Assembly (NCBI RefSeq): GCF_014196925.1
Contig: NZ_JACIEN010000001.1
Coordinates: forward strand, 620,001 to 684,000
Direction of reading: 5' to 3'
Source of the DNA: Chelatococcus caeni
Lineage (GTDB): Bacteria > Pseudomonadota > Alphaproteobacteria > Rhizobiales > Beijerinckiaceae
Length of the DNA stretch: 64,000 nt
Positions 1 through 8,913 of this stretch are shown here, one piece after another. The notes beneath the pieces were generated by a model. That model searched no databases. It had not been told where the DNA came from and worked only from the letters and a program-made list of their open reading frames with translations. Positions within the stretch are counted from its first letter, which is position 1, and every line of letters starts with the position of its first letter. A program made the translations under genes and the position numbers.

Positions 1-450
1 AGCGTCTCGACCATCAAGCACGCGCATCACGCCTTCGATGTCGACAGGCCGGGCAAGGATTCCTTCCAGCACCGGCAGGCCGGCGCGCGCGAGGTGCTGG
101 TGGCCTCGCGCCGGCGCTGGGCGCTGATGCGCGAATTGAGGGACGAGCGCGAGCCGCGGCTCGCCGAGCTCGTGGCGCTGATCGACGATTGCGATATCCT
201 CCTCGTCGAGGGCTTCAAGCGCGAGGAGCACGTCAAGGTGGAGGTCTACCGCAAGGCCAACGGCAAGCCGCCGCTCCATCCCGACGACGGCCGCATCGTC
301 GCCGTGGCGAGCGACGTCGCCCTGCCCGATGCCGGGCGCCCGGTCATCGACATCGACGACATCGAAACGATCGCCGATGTCGTCATGGCCCATGCCGAGC
401 CCGTGGAGCGGCTGATGGAGAGGCTTTCCGCGCATGGCCCAGCTGAGTGA
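1..450 (+). CDS. mobB: Molybdopterin-guanine dinucleotide biosynthesis protein MobB, C-terminal part
   Basis: The reading frame is open from base 1, so the start codon and the N-terminal P-loop lie outside the window. The visible part begins with the segment STIKHAHHAFDVDRPGKDS, followed by QHRQAGAREVLVASRRRWAL, which are typical of MobB after the Walker A region. MobB is a GTP-binding helper of MobA in the conversion of molybdopterin to its guanine dinucleotide form. The gene overlaps moeA by 17 bases, which fits a shared molybdenum-cofactor operon. Identity is by family recognition; only about 149 residues are present. Confidence 0.9.
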   Translation, partial: SVSTIKHAHHAFDVDRPGKDSFQHRQAGAREVLVASRRRWALMRELRDEREPRLAELVALIDDCDILLVEGFKREEHVKVEVYRKANGKPPLHPDDGRIVAVASDVALPDAGRPVIDIDDIETIADVVMAHAEPVERLMERLSAHGPAE

Positions 451-1684
451 CGACTGCTTCGCCTTCGGCGGGCCGCTGATGTCCGTCGAGGAGGCGCTGG
501 CGCTGATCGGCGAGCGCATCGCGCCCATCGACGGCGTCGAGGACGTGCTGGTGCGCAGCGCCGAGGGCCGCGTGCTGGGACGCGACGTGCCGGCGCTCGT
601 CGATCTGCCGCCCTTCGACAATTCCGCCGTCGACGGCTGGGCGGTGCGCCATGGCGACCTTGCGCGCGAGGGCGAGACGCGCCTGCCGGCCGCCGGGCGG
701 GTGATCGCCGGCAGCGCTGCGGCCGCCATGCCCCCCGGCCATGCCGTGCGCATCTTCACCGGCGCGCCGATGCCCGCCGGGGCCGACACCGTCTTCATGC
801 AGGAGGACGTGACGCTCGATGGCGGGACGGTCGTCCTGCCGCCGGGGCTGAAGCGCGGCGCCAATTGCCGCAAGGCGGGCGAGGACATTGCGCGCGGGGC
901 GGTGGCGCTGCCGGCCGGCCGGCTCCTCAGGCCGCAGGACCTCGCGCTCGCGGCCGCCGTCGGCCATGCGAGCCTGCCGGTGCGCCGGCCGCTGCGGGTC
1001 GCCGTCTTCTCCACGGGCAACGAGCTCGTCGAGCCCGGCGAGCCGCTGCCCGCGGCCGGCATCTACGATTCCAACCGCTTCGCCCTCATCGCCTTGCTCG
1101 GCCGGCTGGGCGTCGCGGTGTCGGACCTCGGCGTGCTGCGCGACGAGCCGGAGCGCCTGCGCGAAGCGCTCATGGCCGCGAGCGGGGAGCATGACCTCAT
1201 CCTCACCTCGGGCGGCGTCTCGACGGGGGAGGAGGACCATGTCCGCGCGGCGGTGGAGGCGGCGGGCCGTCTCGTCTTCTGGCGCCTCGCCATCAAGCCG
1301 GGCCGGCCGGTCGCCATGGGCGTCATCGCCGGCACGCCCTTCGTCGGCCTGCCGGGCAATCCCGTCGCGGTCTATGTCACCTTCACCTTCGTGGTGCGCC
1401 CGCTTCTCGCCCGGCTGATGGGCGCGGAGCTACCGCGCCCGCTCGCCATCCCGGCACGGGCCGCCTTCGCCTATCGCAAGAAGGCCGGGCGGCGCGAATT
1501 CGTGCGCGTCAGCCTGCGGCGCGGCGCGGACAGCGCGTACGAGGCGGTGAAATACCCGCGCGACGGTGCCGGCGTGCTGACCTCGCTCACCGAGACGGAC
1601 GGCCTCGCGGTACTGCCCGAGGACATGACGGGCCTCGCCGAGGGCGACAGGGTCGACGTCTATCCCTACGCGCTCCTCGGCTGA
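434..1684 (+). CDS. moeA: Molybdopterin molybdenumtransferase MoeA
   Basis: A 416-residue cytoplasmic enzyme that inserts molybdate into adenylylated molybdopterin. Family segments are visible: PPFDNSAVDGWAVR near residue 57, IFTGAPMPAGADTV near 111, the TSGGVSTGEEDHV loop of the MPT-binding domain near 258, and GLPGNPVAVYV near 303. The length matches MoeA. The start at 434 overlaps the end of mobB and has GGAGAGG upstream; an ATG at 479 is a less likely alternative. The 3' end overlaps the convergent permease gene at 1666 by 19 bases, so the two transcripts are antisense to each other at their ends. Confidence 0.95.
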   Translation: MAQLSDDCFAFGGPLMSVEEALALIGERIAPIDGVEDVLVRSAEGRVLGRDVPALVDLPPFDNSAVDGWAVRHGDLAREGETRLPAAGRVIAGSAAAAMPPGHAVRIFTGAPMPAGADTVFMQEDVTLDGGTVVLPPGLKRGANCRKAGEDIARGAVALPAGRLLRPQDLALAAAVGHASLPVRRPLRVAVFSTGNELVEPGEPLPAAGIYDSNRFALIALLGRLGVAVSDLGVLRDEPERLREALMAASGEHDLILTSGGVSTGEEDHVRAAVEAAGRLVFWRLAIKPGRPVAMGVIAGTPFVGLPGNPVAVYVTFTFVVRPLLARLMGAELPRPLAIPARAAFAYRKKAGRREFVRVSLRRGADSAYEAVKYPRDGAGVLTSLTETDGLAVLPEDMTGLAEGDRVDVYPYALLG

Positions 1685-2418
1685 CGCGCCCGCCGCTCGA
1701 GGAAGCCGAGGCCGAGGTCGACGAGGATGGCGAGCATGGCGACGAGCACGCCGCCCTGCAGCACATAGGCGAGGTTGTCCGCCTGCAGCCCAGCGATGAT
1801 GATCTCGCCGAGGCCCTTGGCACCGACCGTCGAGCCGATGGTCGCCGTCCCGATGCTGACGATGATCGAGACGCGAAAGCCCGCGATGATCACCGGCAGC
1901 GCCAGCGGCAGCTCGATCTCCCTGAGGATGCGCCGGCCCGTCATGCCCATGCCGCGCGCCGCCTCGACCACCTGCGGCGAGACGCCCTTCAGCCCGGCGA
2001 TGGTGTTCTCGAAGATCGGCAGCAGCCCGTAGGCGAAGAGGGCGACGAGCGTCGGCCGCGCGCCGAAGCCGGTGAGCGGCACGGCGACGGCGAGCATGGC
2101 GATGGGCGGGAAGGTCTGGCCGAGATTGGCGACGGCGCGGGCGAGCGGCAGATATTGCGCGCCGGCCGGGCGCGTCACGAAGATGCCGATGGCGAGGGCG
2201 ATGACGAGCGCCGCAAGGCTCGCCGCGGCGACGATGCCCATGTGGGAGAGGGTCAGCGCCAGGATGCTGTCGCGGTCGTAGATCGCCGGCTGGCCGAATT
2301 TCGTCAGCGCCGCGAGCGGCCGCTCGAAGGCCTCAGGGGCGAGCACCATCACGGCAAAGAGCGCAACAGCGATCCCGGCTGCCCCGATCCGCAGGAGGCG
2401 GCGGCGCTGCGCTATCAC
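1666..2418 (-). CDS. Osmoprotectant ABC transporter permease, YehW-like
   Basis: A 250-residue inner-membrane permease with about six hydrophobic segments and the BPD_transp_1 EAA loop, seen as VVEAARGMGMTGRRILREIE. It is the last of four leftward genes whose order (binding protein, YehY-like permease, YehX-like ATPase, YehW-like permease) is that of the E. coli osmF-yehYXW system for glycine betaine and related compounds. It starts with GTG at 2418, overlapping the TGA of the ATPase gene (GTGA), which implies translational coupling. The substrate is inferred from family and gene order only. Confidence 0.88.
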   Translation of the reverse strand: MIAQRRRLLRIGAAGIAVALFAVMVLAPEAFERPLAALTKFGQPAIYDRDSILALTLSHMGIVAAASLAALVIALAIGIFVTRPAGAQYLPLARAVANLGQTFPPIAMLAVAVPLTGFGARPTLVALFAYGLLPIFENTIAGLKGVSPQVVEAARGMGMTGRRILREIELPLALPVIIAGFRVSIIVSIGTATIGSTVGAKGLGEIIIAGLQADNLAYVLQGGVLVAMLAILVDLGLGFLERRARQPRSA

Positions 2419-3401
2419 CGGCCGCCCCCGCCGAAGGCGATGATCCGCTCCATGGCGATTGCGCCGACCATCGCTCCGGCCTCGTCGACGACGGGCAGCT
2501 CGTCGACGCCGGCGAAGACGAGGCGCGACGCCGCCTCGCGCAGGCTCGCCGAAGCGGAGAGGGGGGCGAGGGACGCGTCTGCACCGGCCTTGCGGAAGGT
2601 GCCGTCGGCTTCTGCCGTCCAGCCCGTTGCCGGCTGCATCAATGCGGTGACGCCGGCGAGGGAGAGCAGCTTCAGCCCGCGGTCCTCGCTGCCGACCAGG
2701 GATTCGACGAAGGCGCTCGCCGGGTGGCGCAGGAGGGCCTCGGGCGTATCGAGCTGCACGATGCGGCCCTTCTCCATCACCGCCAGCCTGTCGGCCAGCT
2801 TGAAGGCCTCGTCCATGTCGTGCGTGACGATGAGCACGGTCGTGCCCATGCGCCGGCGGATGGCGAGGAACTCGTCCTGCAGGCGCGTGCGGGTGATGGG
2901 ATCGAGCGCGCCGAAGGGCTCGTCCATCAGGAGCACGGCGGGCTTGCCCGCCATGGCGCGCGCCACGCCCACGCGCTGCTGCTGGCCGCCGGACAGTTCG
3001 TGCGGATATTTGCGCGCGAAGACGGCGGGCGGCAGGCCGAAGAGCTCGAGCAGCTCCTCGATGCGGGCCGCGATGCGCGCGCGCGGCCAGCCGAGCAGGC
3101 GCGGCACGGTGGCGATGTTCTGGGCGACGGTGCGATGCGGGAAGAGGCCGATGCCCTGGATGGCATAGCCCATGCGCAGCCTGAGCGTCGCCGGCGGGAT
3201 GCTCGTCGTGTCGACGCCATCGATCAGGACGCGCCCGGCGCTCGGCTCGATGAGGCGATTGATCATGCGCAGCGTCGTCGACTTGCCGCAGCCCGAGGGG
3301 CCGATGAGCGCCAGCGCCTCGCCCTCGGCGAGTTCGAAGGAGATGCCGTCGACCGCCCGGACCGGGCCGAAGGTCTTCGTCAGTGCCTCGACCGTGATCA
3401 T
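2415..3401 (-). CDS. Osmoprotectant ABC transporter ATP-binding protein with CBS domain, YehX-like
   Basis: A 328-residue ATPase that powers the importer. Walker A is GPSGCGKST near residue 34, the Q-loop follows near AIQGIGLFPHR, the signature is ELSGGQQQR near 136, and Walker B is VLLMDEPFGALDP near 155. The last 80 residues contain a CBS-like segment (ELPVVDEAGAMVGAIAMERI), usual in OpuA-type ATPases, where it can sense ionic strength. ATGA overlaps join it to the genes on both sides. Confidence 0.92.
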   Translation of the reverse strand: MITVEALTKTFGPVRAVDGISFELAEGEALALIGPSGCGKSTTLRMINRLIEPSAGRVLIDGVDTTSIPPATLRLRMGYAIQGIGLFPHRTVAQNIATVPRLLGWPRARIAARIEELLELFGLPPAVFARKYPHELSGGQQQRVGVARAMAGKPAVLLMDEPFGALDPITRTRLQDEFLAIRRRMGTTVLIVTHDMDEAFKLADRLAVMEKGRIVQLDTPEALLRHPASAFVESLVGSEDRGLKLLSLAGVTALMQPATGWTAEADGTFRKAGADASLAPLSASASLREAASRLVFAGVDELPVVDEAGAMVGAIAMERIIAFGGGGR

Positions 3402-4588
3402 GCCGGCCTCCCCCTCGCGCGGCCCGCGACCGCATCGAGCACGACGGCGGCGAGAAAGGCGAGGATGACGATGGGCACGGCGCCGAGCAGCACGAGGTCC
3501 ATGGCGGTCTGCCCCATGCCGCGGAAGACGAAAGTGCCGAAGCCGCCTGCGCCGATCAGCGCCGCAACGGCCGCAAGGCCGATGTTCTGCACCAGCACGA
3601 TGCGCACGCCCGTGACGATGACGGGGAAGGCGAGCGGCCATTCGACGCTGGCGAGACGCCGCAGCGGACCCATGCCCATGCCGCGCGCCGCCTCCACCAC
3701 CGCCGGCGGCACGGCCGCGAAGCCCGCCACCGTATTGGCGACGACCGGCAGCAGCGAATAGAGGAACAGCGCAACGAGGGCGGGCGTCAGGCCGATGCCG
3801 CGGATGCCGGCGGCGCCGAGCGCGGGATAGGCGGCCGCCAGCGCGGCGAGCGGGGCCATCATCAGGCCGAACATGGCGATGCTCGGCACGGTCTGGATGA
3901 CCGACAGCACCGCGAGCACTGCTCCCCGCGCCGCGGCCTGGCGGTGGCAGAGATAGCCGAGCGGGATGCCGAGCAGCAGCGCCGGCGCGAGGCTGCCGCC
4001 GACGAGGACGAGATGGCGCGCCCCCTGCTGCCAGAAGCTGTCGCGGTTGGCGGCGTATTCGCGCATGATCGACAGGTCGTTCCACAGCCCCGCCGCCAGC
4101 ACCACGAGCACCGCCCCGACGGCGGCGAAGGCGAACGTGATGCGTGCCAGCGGCCCGCCGCGCAGCTTGACGAGCGCATCGGCGAGGATGAGCCCGAAGG
4201 CGCCGATAATGAGCCAGAAGCCGGAGCCCAGCGAGACGCGCGCCAGCGTCGCGCCGGCAGGCAGCAGCGCCGTCGCCGCAAGGCCGGCGCCGAGGAGGGC
4301 CGCGAGCGCGCCGGCCGCCCCGGCCAGGGCCTGCACGGCGGCATGATGCGCGAGCGCCGCGACGACGGCGCAGGCCGCGAGGACGGCGGCAAGCGGCAGG
4401 CCGAGCCAGGCGGCCGGCAGCGCGGGCAGGGCGAAGCCCTCGCCCGAGACGATGCGGTTGGGCTGCAGTGCGAGGAAGGGCGCGAAACCGACGGCGAGAA
4501 GCGCAGCGACGGCGCACAGCCGCGCAAGGCCGCGTCCCTCCGCGGCGGCTCCCTCCGGCACGGGGCGCGCTGTCGGCTCTTCCGTCAC
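3398..4588 (-). CDS. Osmoprotectant ABC transporter permease, YehY-like
   Basis: A 396-residue membrane protein. The C-terminal half is the permease domain with the EAA loop VVEAARGMGMGPLRRLASVE. The N-terminal 170 residues add several hydrophobic helices, an extension also present in YehY and absent from the shorter YehW partner. It would form the translocation channel together with the 1666-2418 product. Its gene lies 14 bases after the binding-protein gene and overlaps the ATPase start by four bases, so the four genes are one transcription unit. Confidence 0.88.
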   Translation of the reverse strand: MTEEPTARPVPEGAAAEGRGLARLCAVAALLAVGFAPFLALQPNRIVSGEGFALPALPAAWLGLPLAAVLAACAVVAALAHHAAVQALAGAAGALAALLGAGLAATALLPAGATLARVSLGSGFWLIIGAFGLILADALVKLRGGPLARITFAFAAVGAVLVVLAAGLWNDLSIMREYAANRDSFWQQGARHLVLVGGSLAPALLLGIPLGYLCHRQAAARGAVLAVLSVIQTVPSIAMFGLMMAPLAALAAAYPALGAAGIRGIGLTPALVALFLYSLLPVVANTVAGFAAVPPAVVEAARGMGMGPLRRLASVEWPLAFPVIVTGVRIVLVQNIGLAAVAALIGAGGFGTFVFRGMGQTAMDLVLLGAVPIVILAFLAAVVLDAVAGRARGRPA

Positions 4589-4602
4589 GCGAGGGCGGCC
4601 CG

Positions 4603-5508
4603 CTACTTCAGAAGGCCCTTGCTCGTCAGGTAGTCCTTCGCCACGGCACCGGCGTTCTCGCCGCCGACGGCGATGCGCCCGTTGAGCTTCTGCAGCGTCT
4701 CGAGGTCGAGCGAGGCGAACACCGGTTCGAGCAGCTCCTCGATCTGCGGATATTGCTTCAGCACCGCCTCGCGGATGATCGGCGCCGGCTGGTAGACCGG
4801 CTGCACGCCCTTGTCGTCCGTCATGACGACGAGGCCGACCTCGGCGATGGCGCCGTCCGTGCCGTAGACCATGGCGGCATTGGTGCCGTCCGTCTCTTCG
4901 GCCGCCGCCTTGATCGTGGCGGCCGTGTCGCCGCCGGCGAGGGTCAGCAGCTGGTCGGACTTCAGGGTAAAGCCGTAGGCCTTCTGGAAGGCGGGCAGGG
5001 CCGCGGCCGAATTGACGAACTCGGCCGAGGCGGCGAGCTTCACCTTGCCGCCCTTCGCCACATAGGCGCCGAAGTCCGACATCGTCGCGAGCTTTTCCGC
5101 CGTCGCGAGGTCGCCGCGTACGGCGATCGCCCAGGTGTTATTGGCCGGGGCCGGCGTCAGCCAGACGATCTTCTCGGCGTCGTAGTCGCGCTGCTTCGCC
5201 TCGGCATAGCCCTTGGCCGCGTCCTTCCAGACGTCGCTGTCGGCCATGTTGTAGAAGAAGCCGGCGTTGCCGGTGTACTCCGGATAGATGTCGATCTCGC
5301 CTGCCCTGATCGCGGCGCGCACCACGGGCGTCGCCCCGAGCGAGACCCGGTCGACGACCGGGATGCCGTTGTCCTGCAGCACGAGGCGGATCATGGCGCC
5401 GAGCAGGCTGCCCTCGGTATCGATCTTCGATGCGACGACGACGTCGGCGCGAGCCGCGCCCGTTGCCATGGCGATGGCCGCGACGGCGGCCAGGACCGTC
5501 TTCTTCAT
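4603..5508 (-). CDS. Osmoprotectant-binding periplasmic protein, OsmF/YehZ-like
   Basis: A 301-residue protein of the OpuAC family (PF04069). The first 21 residues are a signal peptide ending in GAARA. The next segment, VVVASKIDTEGSLLGAMIR, and EIDIYPEYTGNAGFFY near residue 93 are hallmarks of OsmF/OpuBC proteins. The start at 5508 is chosen because a GGGAAAGGGGGA ribosome-binding site precedes it. It is the first gene of the leftward importer operon. The ligand is probably glycine betaine, choline or a relative, by family only. Confidence 0.9.
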   Translation of the reverse strand: MKKTVLAAVAAIAMATGAARADVVVASKIDTEGSLLGAMIRLVLQDNGIPVVDRVSLGATPVVRAAIRAGEIDIYPEYTGNAGFFYNMADSDVWKDAAKGYAEAKQRDYDAEKIVWLTPAPANNTWAIAVRGDLATAEKLATMSDFGAYVAKGGKVKLAASAEFVNSAAALPAFQKAYGFTLKSDQLLTLAGGDTAATIKAAAEETDGTNAAMVYGTDGAIAEVGLVVMTDDKGVQPVYQPAPIIREAVLKQYPQIEELLEPVFASLDLETLQKLNGRIAVGGENAGAVAKDYLTSKGLLK

Positions 5509-5759
5509 GGAAGCGTCCCCCTTCCCAATGCGCGAGCCGTGACGCGCCTCATGGTCGACAGCATAGGGCGAGCCGTGCCGATGCATCAATGTCCCGGCGC
5601 GTGCGTGGCGCAACGTGCAGCCGCGGGCCGCACGATACGCACCCTGTCATGATTCGTCCTTGATGTTCGTCCAGATGTGGCGTGCCGTTGTCATTGACGA
5701 CGTGGACCCCATCTTTCCCTCGTAGCGCCCGCATGCCGGGCCTCGTTGCCGGAATTCGC

Positions 5760-6413
5760 ATGCTGGACGATACGAATCGTATGCCGGTTGTGTTCGGAGC
5801 GGCGCGCCCGCGCCGCCGTTTCTCGGAGGTTCTGCGGGAGCTTGCCGCTTTCCCGTCCGAGCGGGTGCGCGTCGCCGACATCCTCGATGCCTTCGGCGAC
5901 CGGGCTTTCGGCGCATTGATGCTCATCTTCGCGGTGCCGAACGTGCTGCCGCTGCCGCCCGGCACCTCGTCCGTGCTCGGCGCGCCGCTCCTGTTCATCG
6001 CCGCGCAGCTCATGCTCGGCCGGCCGGTGCTGTGGCTGCCGCAGCTCATCACGGAGCGCTCGCTGTCGCGCGGCGACTTCGCCGCCATGGCCGACAAGCT
6101 GCTGCCGCATCTGACGCGGTTCGAGCGCATGCTGCAGCCGCGCCTGACCGGCCTCTTCAACCCGATGCACGACCGCATCATCGGCGGCGCCTGCCTCATC
6201 CTCGCGATCATCCTGTTCCTGCCGATCCCCTTCGGCAACATGCTGCCGGCCTTCGCCATCTCGGCCTTCGCCATCGGGCTCATGGAGCGCGACGGCATCG
6301 CGGTCGCCGTCGGCTGGCTGGGCAAGCTCGCGAGCCTTGCCGTGCTGGCCGCCATCTCGACGGCGCTCGTTGCCGCCGCGGTCGCCTTCTTCACGCATCT
6401 CTGGCCGTTCTGA
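5760..6413 (+). CDS. ExoD-family exopolysaccharide synthesis membrane protein
   Basis: A protein of about 217 residues matching the ExoD family (PF06055): SEVLRELAAFPSERVRVADI, then DAFGDRAFGALMLIFAVPNV and LPLPPGTSSVLG. Four or so transmembrane helices are predicted in the C-terminal two thirds. ExoD affects exopolysaccharide production in rhizobia, but its biochemical role is not known. The start is uncertain: ATG codons at 5733, 5760 and 5781 are in frame and none has a strong ribosome-binding site. Confidence 0.85.
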   Translation: MLDDTNRMPVVFGAARPRRRFSEVLRELAAFPSERVRVADILDAFGDRAFGALMLIFAVPNVLPLPPGTSSVLGAPLLFIAAQLMLGRPVLWLPQLITERSLSRGDFAAMADKLLPHLTRFERMLQPRLTGLFNPMHDRIIGGACLILAIILFLPIPFGNMLPAFAISAFAIGLMERDGIAVAVGWLGKLASLAVLAAISTALVAAAVAFFTHLWPF

Positions 6414-6521
6414 TCCGCCCCTTGCACGCAAAGCGGCTTGACCCACCGCCCTTTCGTCGTGATGCTCTTGCCGCCGCCGGCTCGGCCCGCGGCTGCGCAG
6501 CCTGGCAAAGGGGGGAATGCC

Positions 6522-7028
6522 ATGGGTTTTGCGATCGTGCGTCGGGCGTATCTGCCAACTGCATTCTGGCTCGCCGGCGCGGCGCTGCTTGCCGGCTGCG
6601 CGGGCGATGACGTCGTCTCGCCCGCCGTGACCACGCCGGCCCTGCCGCCGGTGACGGCGGAGCAGCTGGTGGGCCGCTGGGGCCTCGGCTCCTATCACCG
6701 CGACACCGACCGCGACCGCACGGTCAAGGAAGCGCGCGCCCAGTGCCGCAATCCCTACGTCATCAAGGCGGGGGCCGACGGCGGCGTGATCATGAACCTC
6801 GCCGACGAGAAGGAGCCGCGCGAGCTCCTCGTCAAGCCGACGCGCGAGGGCCGCACCTTCATCGGCCCGGGCGAGCGGCCGGCCGGCGACCTGACGGACA
6901 TGGAAATCATCGCCGTCGACGACACGAGCTTCACCGTGCAGTGGGTCGATCCGGACGTCTCGTCCCGCTACGGCACGATGGTCTATGTCAATTGTGCGCC
7001 GCGGAGCGCAAGAACGGCGGCGGGGTGA
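6522..7028 (+). CDS. Hypothetical lipoprotein
   Basis: A 168-residue protein with a lipoprotein signal: a hydrophobic stretch followed by the lipobox LLAGC, so lipidation is expected at the Cys near residue 27. The mature part is small and soluble (EQLVGRWGLGSYH, then CRNPYVIKAGADGG) and looks like the secreted lipoproteins common in Hyphomicrobiales. I do not recognise a characterised function. The start at 6522 is preceded by AAGGGGGG. It lies 50 bases before an L,D-transpeptidase gene, so an envelope role is plausible. Confidence 0.75.
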   Translation: MGFAIVRRAYLPTAFWLAGAALLAGCAGDDVVSPAVTTPALPPVTAEQLVGRWGLGSYHRDTDRDRTVKEARAQCRNPYVIKAGADGGVIMNLADEKEPRELLVKPTREGRTFIGPGERPAGDLTDMEIIAVDDTSFTVQWVDPDVSSRYGTMVYVNCAPRSARTAAG

Positions 7029-7078
7029 GAGCAACGGCGCCGCGGCAGCGCGCGCCACGAACGAGCGAGGTGATGGCG

Positions 7079-7699
7079 ATGCCGGAAAAGGGCGTTCTCC
7101 TCCAGCGGCTGTTTGGGGTGCTCGCGGGACTTGTCCTGGCGGTGATGGTCGCGGTGCCGGCGGTGGCGCAGGTGCAGCGGGGCGTCATGGAGATCGAGGA
7201 CCAGCCCGGCTTCGTGCCCGACGAGGCCGACGAGGTCCTCGCCGGGCCCTTCGAGCGCCAGCTCGTCTTCTTCCGCACGACGGAGGCGCCCGGCACCATC
7301 ATCATCCACACGTCGGAGCGTTTCCTCTATCTCGTAGAGGGCAACAACCGGGCCATGCGCTACGGCATCGGCGTCGGCCGCGAGGGCTTCCAGTGGTCGG
7401 GCCTGCTGCAGATCTCGCGCAAGCAGGAATGGCCGGACTGGCGCCCGCCGCCGGAGATGATCCAGCGCCAGCCCTATCTGCCGCGCTTCATGGCCGGCGG
7501 CCCCGGCAATCCCATGGGGGCCCGGGCGCTCTATCTGGGCACGACGATCTATCGTATCCACGGCACCAACCAGCCGCAGACGATCGGCCACGCCGTGTCC
7601 TCCGGCTGCTTCCGTCTCGTCAACAACGACGTCGTCGATCTTTACGAACGGGTGCCGGTGGGCACCAAGGTCATCGTCCGCCACGCCGCGAAGCTGTGA
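7079..7699 (+). CDS. L,D-transpeptidase (YkuD domain)
   Basis: A 206-residue exported protein with an N-terminal signal peptide (cleavage near residue 30, VPAVAQ). It carries the YkuD catalytic motif: HGT at 161-163, then SSGCFR with catalytic Cys177. Such enzymes make 3-3 crosslinks in peptidoglycan or attach outer-membrane proteins to it. The start at 7079 is preferred over the ATG at 7073 because GAGG then lies eight bases upstream. Confidence 0.9.
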   Translation: MPEKGVLLQRLFGVLAGLVLAVMVAVPAVAQVQRGVMEIEDQPGFVPDEADEVLAGPFERQLVFFRTTEAPGTIIIHTSERFLYLVEGNNRAMRYGIGVGREGFQWSGLLQISRKQEWPDWRPPPEMIQRQPYLPRFMAGGPGNPMGARALYLGTTIYRIHGTNQPQTIGHAVSSGCFRLVNNDVVDLYERVPVGTKVIVRHAAKL

Positions 7700-7723
7700 C
7701 GGGGCAGGGCAGGGGGGAAGGGA

Positions 7724-8746
7724 ATGCGCGTCATCGGAAATGCGGCCGCGGCCGCCGGTTTTGTGGCGGCAGCAGCGCTCGCGGCACCGGCGGCAGCCGG
7801 TACGCTCGACACCGTCAAGCAGCGTGACAAGCTCGTCTGCGGTGTCAGCCAGGGGCTCGCGGGCTTCTCGGCGGCGGATGCGAGCGGGCAGTGGAGCGGC
7901 TTCGACGTCGATTTCTGCCGCGCCATCGCAGCCGCCATCCTCGACGATCCGGCCAAGGTGGAGTTCGTCCCCCTGTCGGCGGCGGAGCGCTTCGAGGCGC
8001 TGAAGAGCGGCAAGGTCGACGTTCTCTCGCGCAATTCCACCTGGACGCTGGGGCGCGAGGTGGACCACGGCATCGTCTTCACCGCCGTGAACTATTATGA
8101 CGGCCAGGGTTTCCTCGTGCCCAAGGCGCGCGCCATCGGCTCGGCGCTGGAAATGGACGGCACGAAGGTCTGCGTGCAGGCCGGCACCACGAGCGAGGCC
8201 AACCTGCGCGATTTCTTCGACGCCAACGGCATGACGCTGGAGACCGTGGTCGTCTCCTCGCCCGAGGAGGCCGTGAAGACCTACGGCGAGGGGGGCTGCA
8301 CGGCCATCTCGAGCGACGTGTCGCAGCTCCACGCCGAGCGCCTGGCGCTCGAGAACCCCTCCGACCATTCCGTCCTGCCGGACATCATCTCCAAGGAGCC
8401 GCTCGCGCCCGCCGTGCGCAGCGACGACATGGCGTGGTTCACCATCGTGAAATGGGTGAGCTTCGCCATGCTCAACGCCGAGGAGCTCGGCGTGTCGTCG
8501 ACGCGCATCGACGAGGCGCTCGGTTCGAACAAGCCCGACGTGCGCCGCCTCGTCGGCACGGAAGGCGGCTTCGGCGAGAAGCTGGGCCTCACCAACGACT
8601 GGGTGGTGCGCATCGTCCGCGCCGTGGGCAACTACGGCGAGGTCTACGAGCGCAACGTCGGCGTCGGCTCGAAGCTCGGCATCCCGCGCGGCATCAACCA
8701 GCTCTGGAGCCTGGGCGGCATCCAGTACGCGCCGCCGTTGCGATAG
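7724..8746 (+). CDS. Amino-acid ABC transporter periplasmic binding protein, AapJ-like
   Basis: A 340-residue binding protein (SBP_bac_3). A signal peptide of about 25 residues ends in APAAAG. It is followed by TLDTVKQRDKLVCGVSQGLAGF and the fold motif GFDVDFCRAIAAAI, as in the general amino-acid binding protein AapJ of rhizobia. A purine-rich site (GGGGGGAAGGGA) precedes the ATG. No permease or ATPase gene is next to it; in rhizobia aapQMP usually follow aapJ, so here it appears solitary or separated. Confidence 0.9.
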   Translation: MRVIGNAAAAAGFVAAAALAAPAAAGTLDTVKQRDKLVCGVSQGLAGFSAADASGQWSGFDVDFCRAIAAAILDDPAKVEFVPLSAAERFEALKSGKVDVLSRNSTWTLGREVDHGIVFTAVNYYDGQGFLVPKARAIGSALEMDGTKVCVQAGTTSEANLRDFFDANGMTLETVVVSSPEEAVKTYGEGGCTAISSDVSQLHAERLALENPSDHSVLPDIISKEPLAPAVRSDDMAWFTIVKWVSFAMLNAEELGVSSTRIDEALGSNKPDVRRLVGTEGGFGEKLGLTNDWVVRIVRAVGNYGEVYERNVGVGSKLGIPRGINQLWSLGGIQYAPPLR

Positions 8747-8841
8747 GCGAGGCGGCAAGTTCACCCGCGATGCACCTCCCCCGTTTGGGGGGAGGGTTTT
8801 TCATTTCGATTGTTTCGACCAGTTCATTGCCGTTGCACCGT

Positions 8842-8913
8842 TTGGATTGCCCCAGGTTGGATAGCCCCAAGTCGGATTGCTCATGTTGGATTGCTCAAGT
8901 TGGATTGCTCATG
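8842..8913 (+). repeat. Five tandem 14-15 bp repeats ending on a start codon
   Basis: Units at 8842-8856, 8857-8871, 8872-8885, 8886-8899 and 8900-8913 share the pattern TTGGATTGCtCAtG, the first two being 15 bp and the last three 14 bp. The last unit ends in the ATG at 8911-8913, which starts the small ORF that follows. The repeats lie just after the AapJ-like gene. Confidence 0.9.

Noticed and set aside
1666-4517. Long minus-strand ORFs that run from one ABC gene into the next in other frames
   Set aside because: Only short parts show family motifs. They join the real permease and ATPase frames with meaningless upstream stretches; the GTGA and ATGA overlaps define the true starts.
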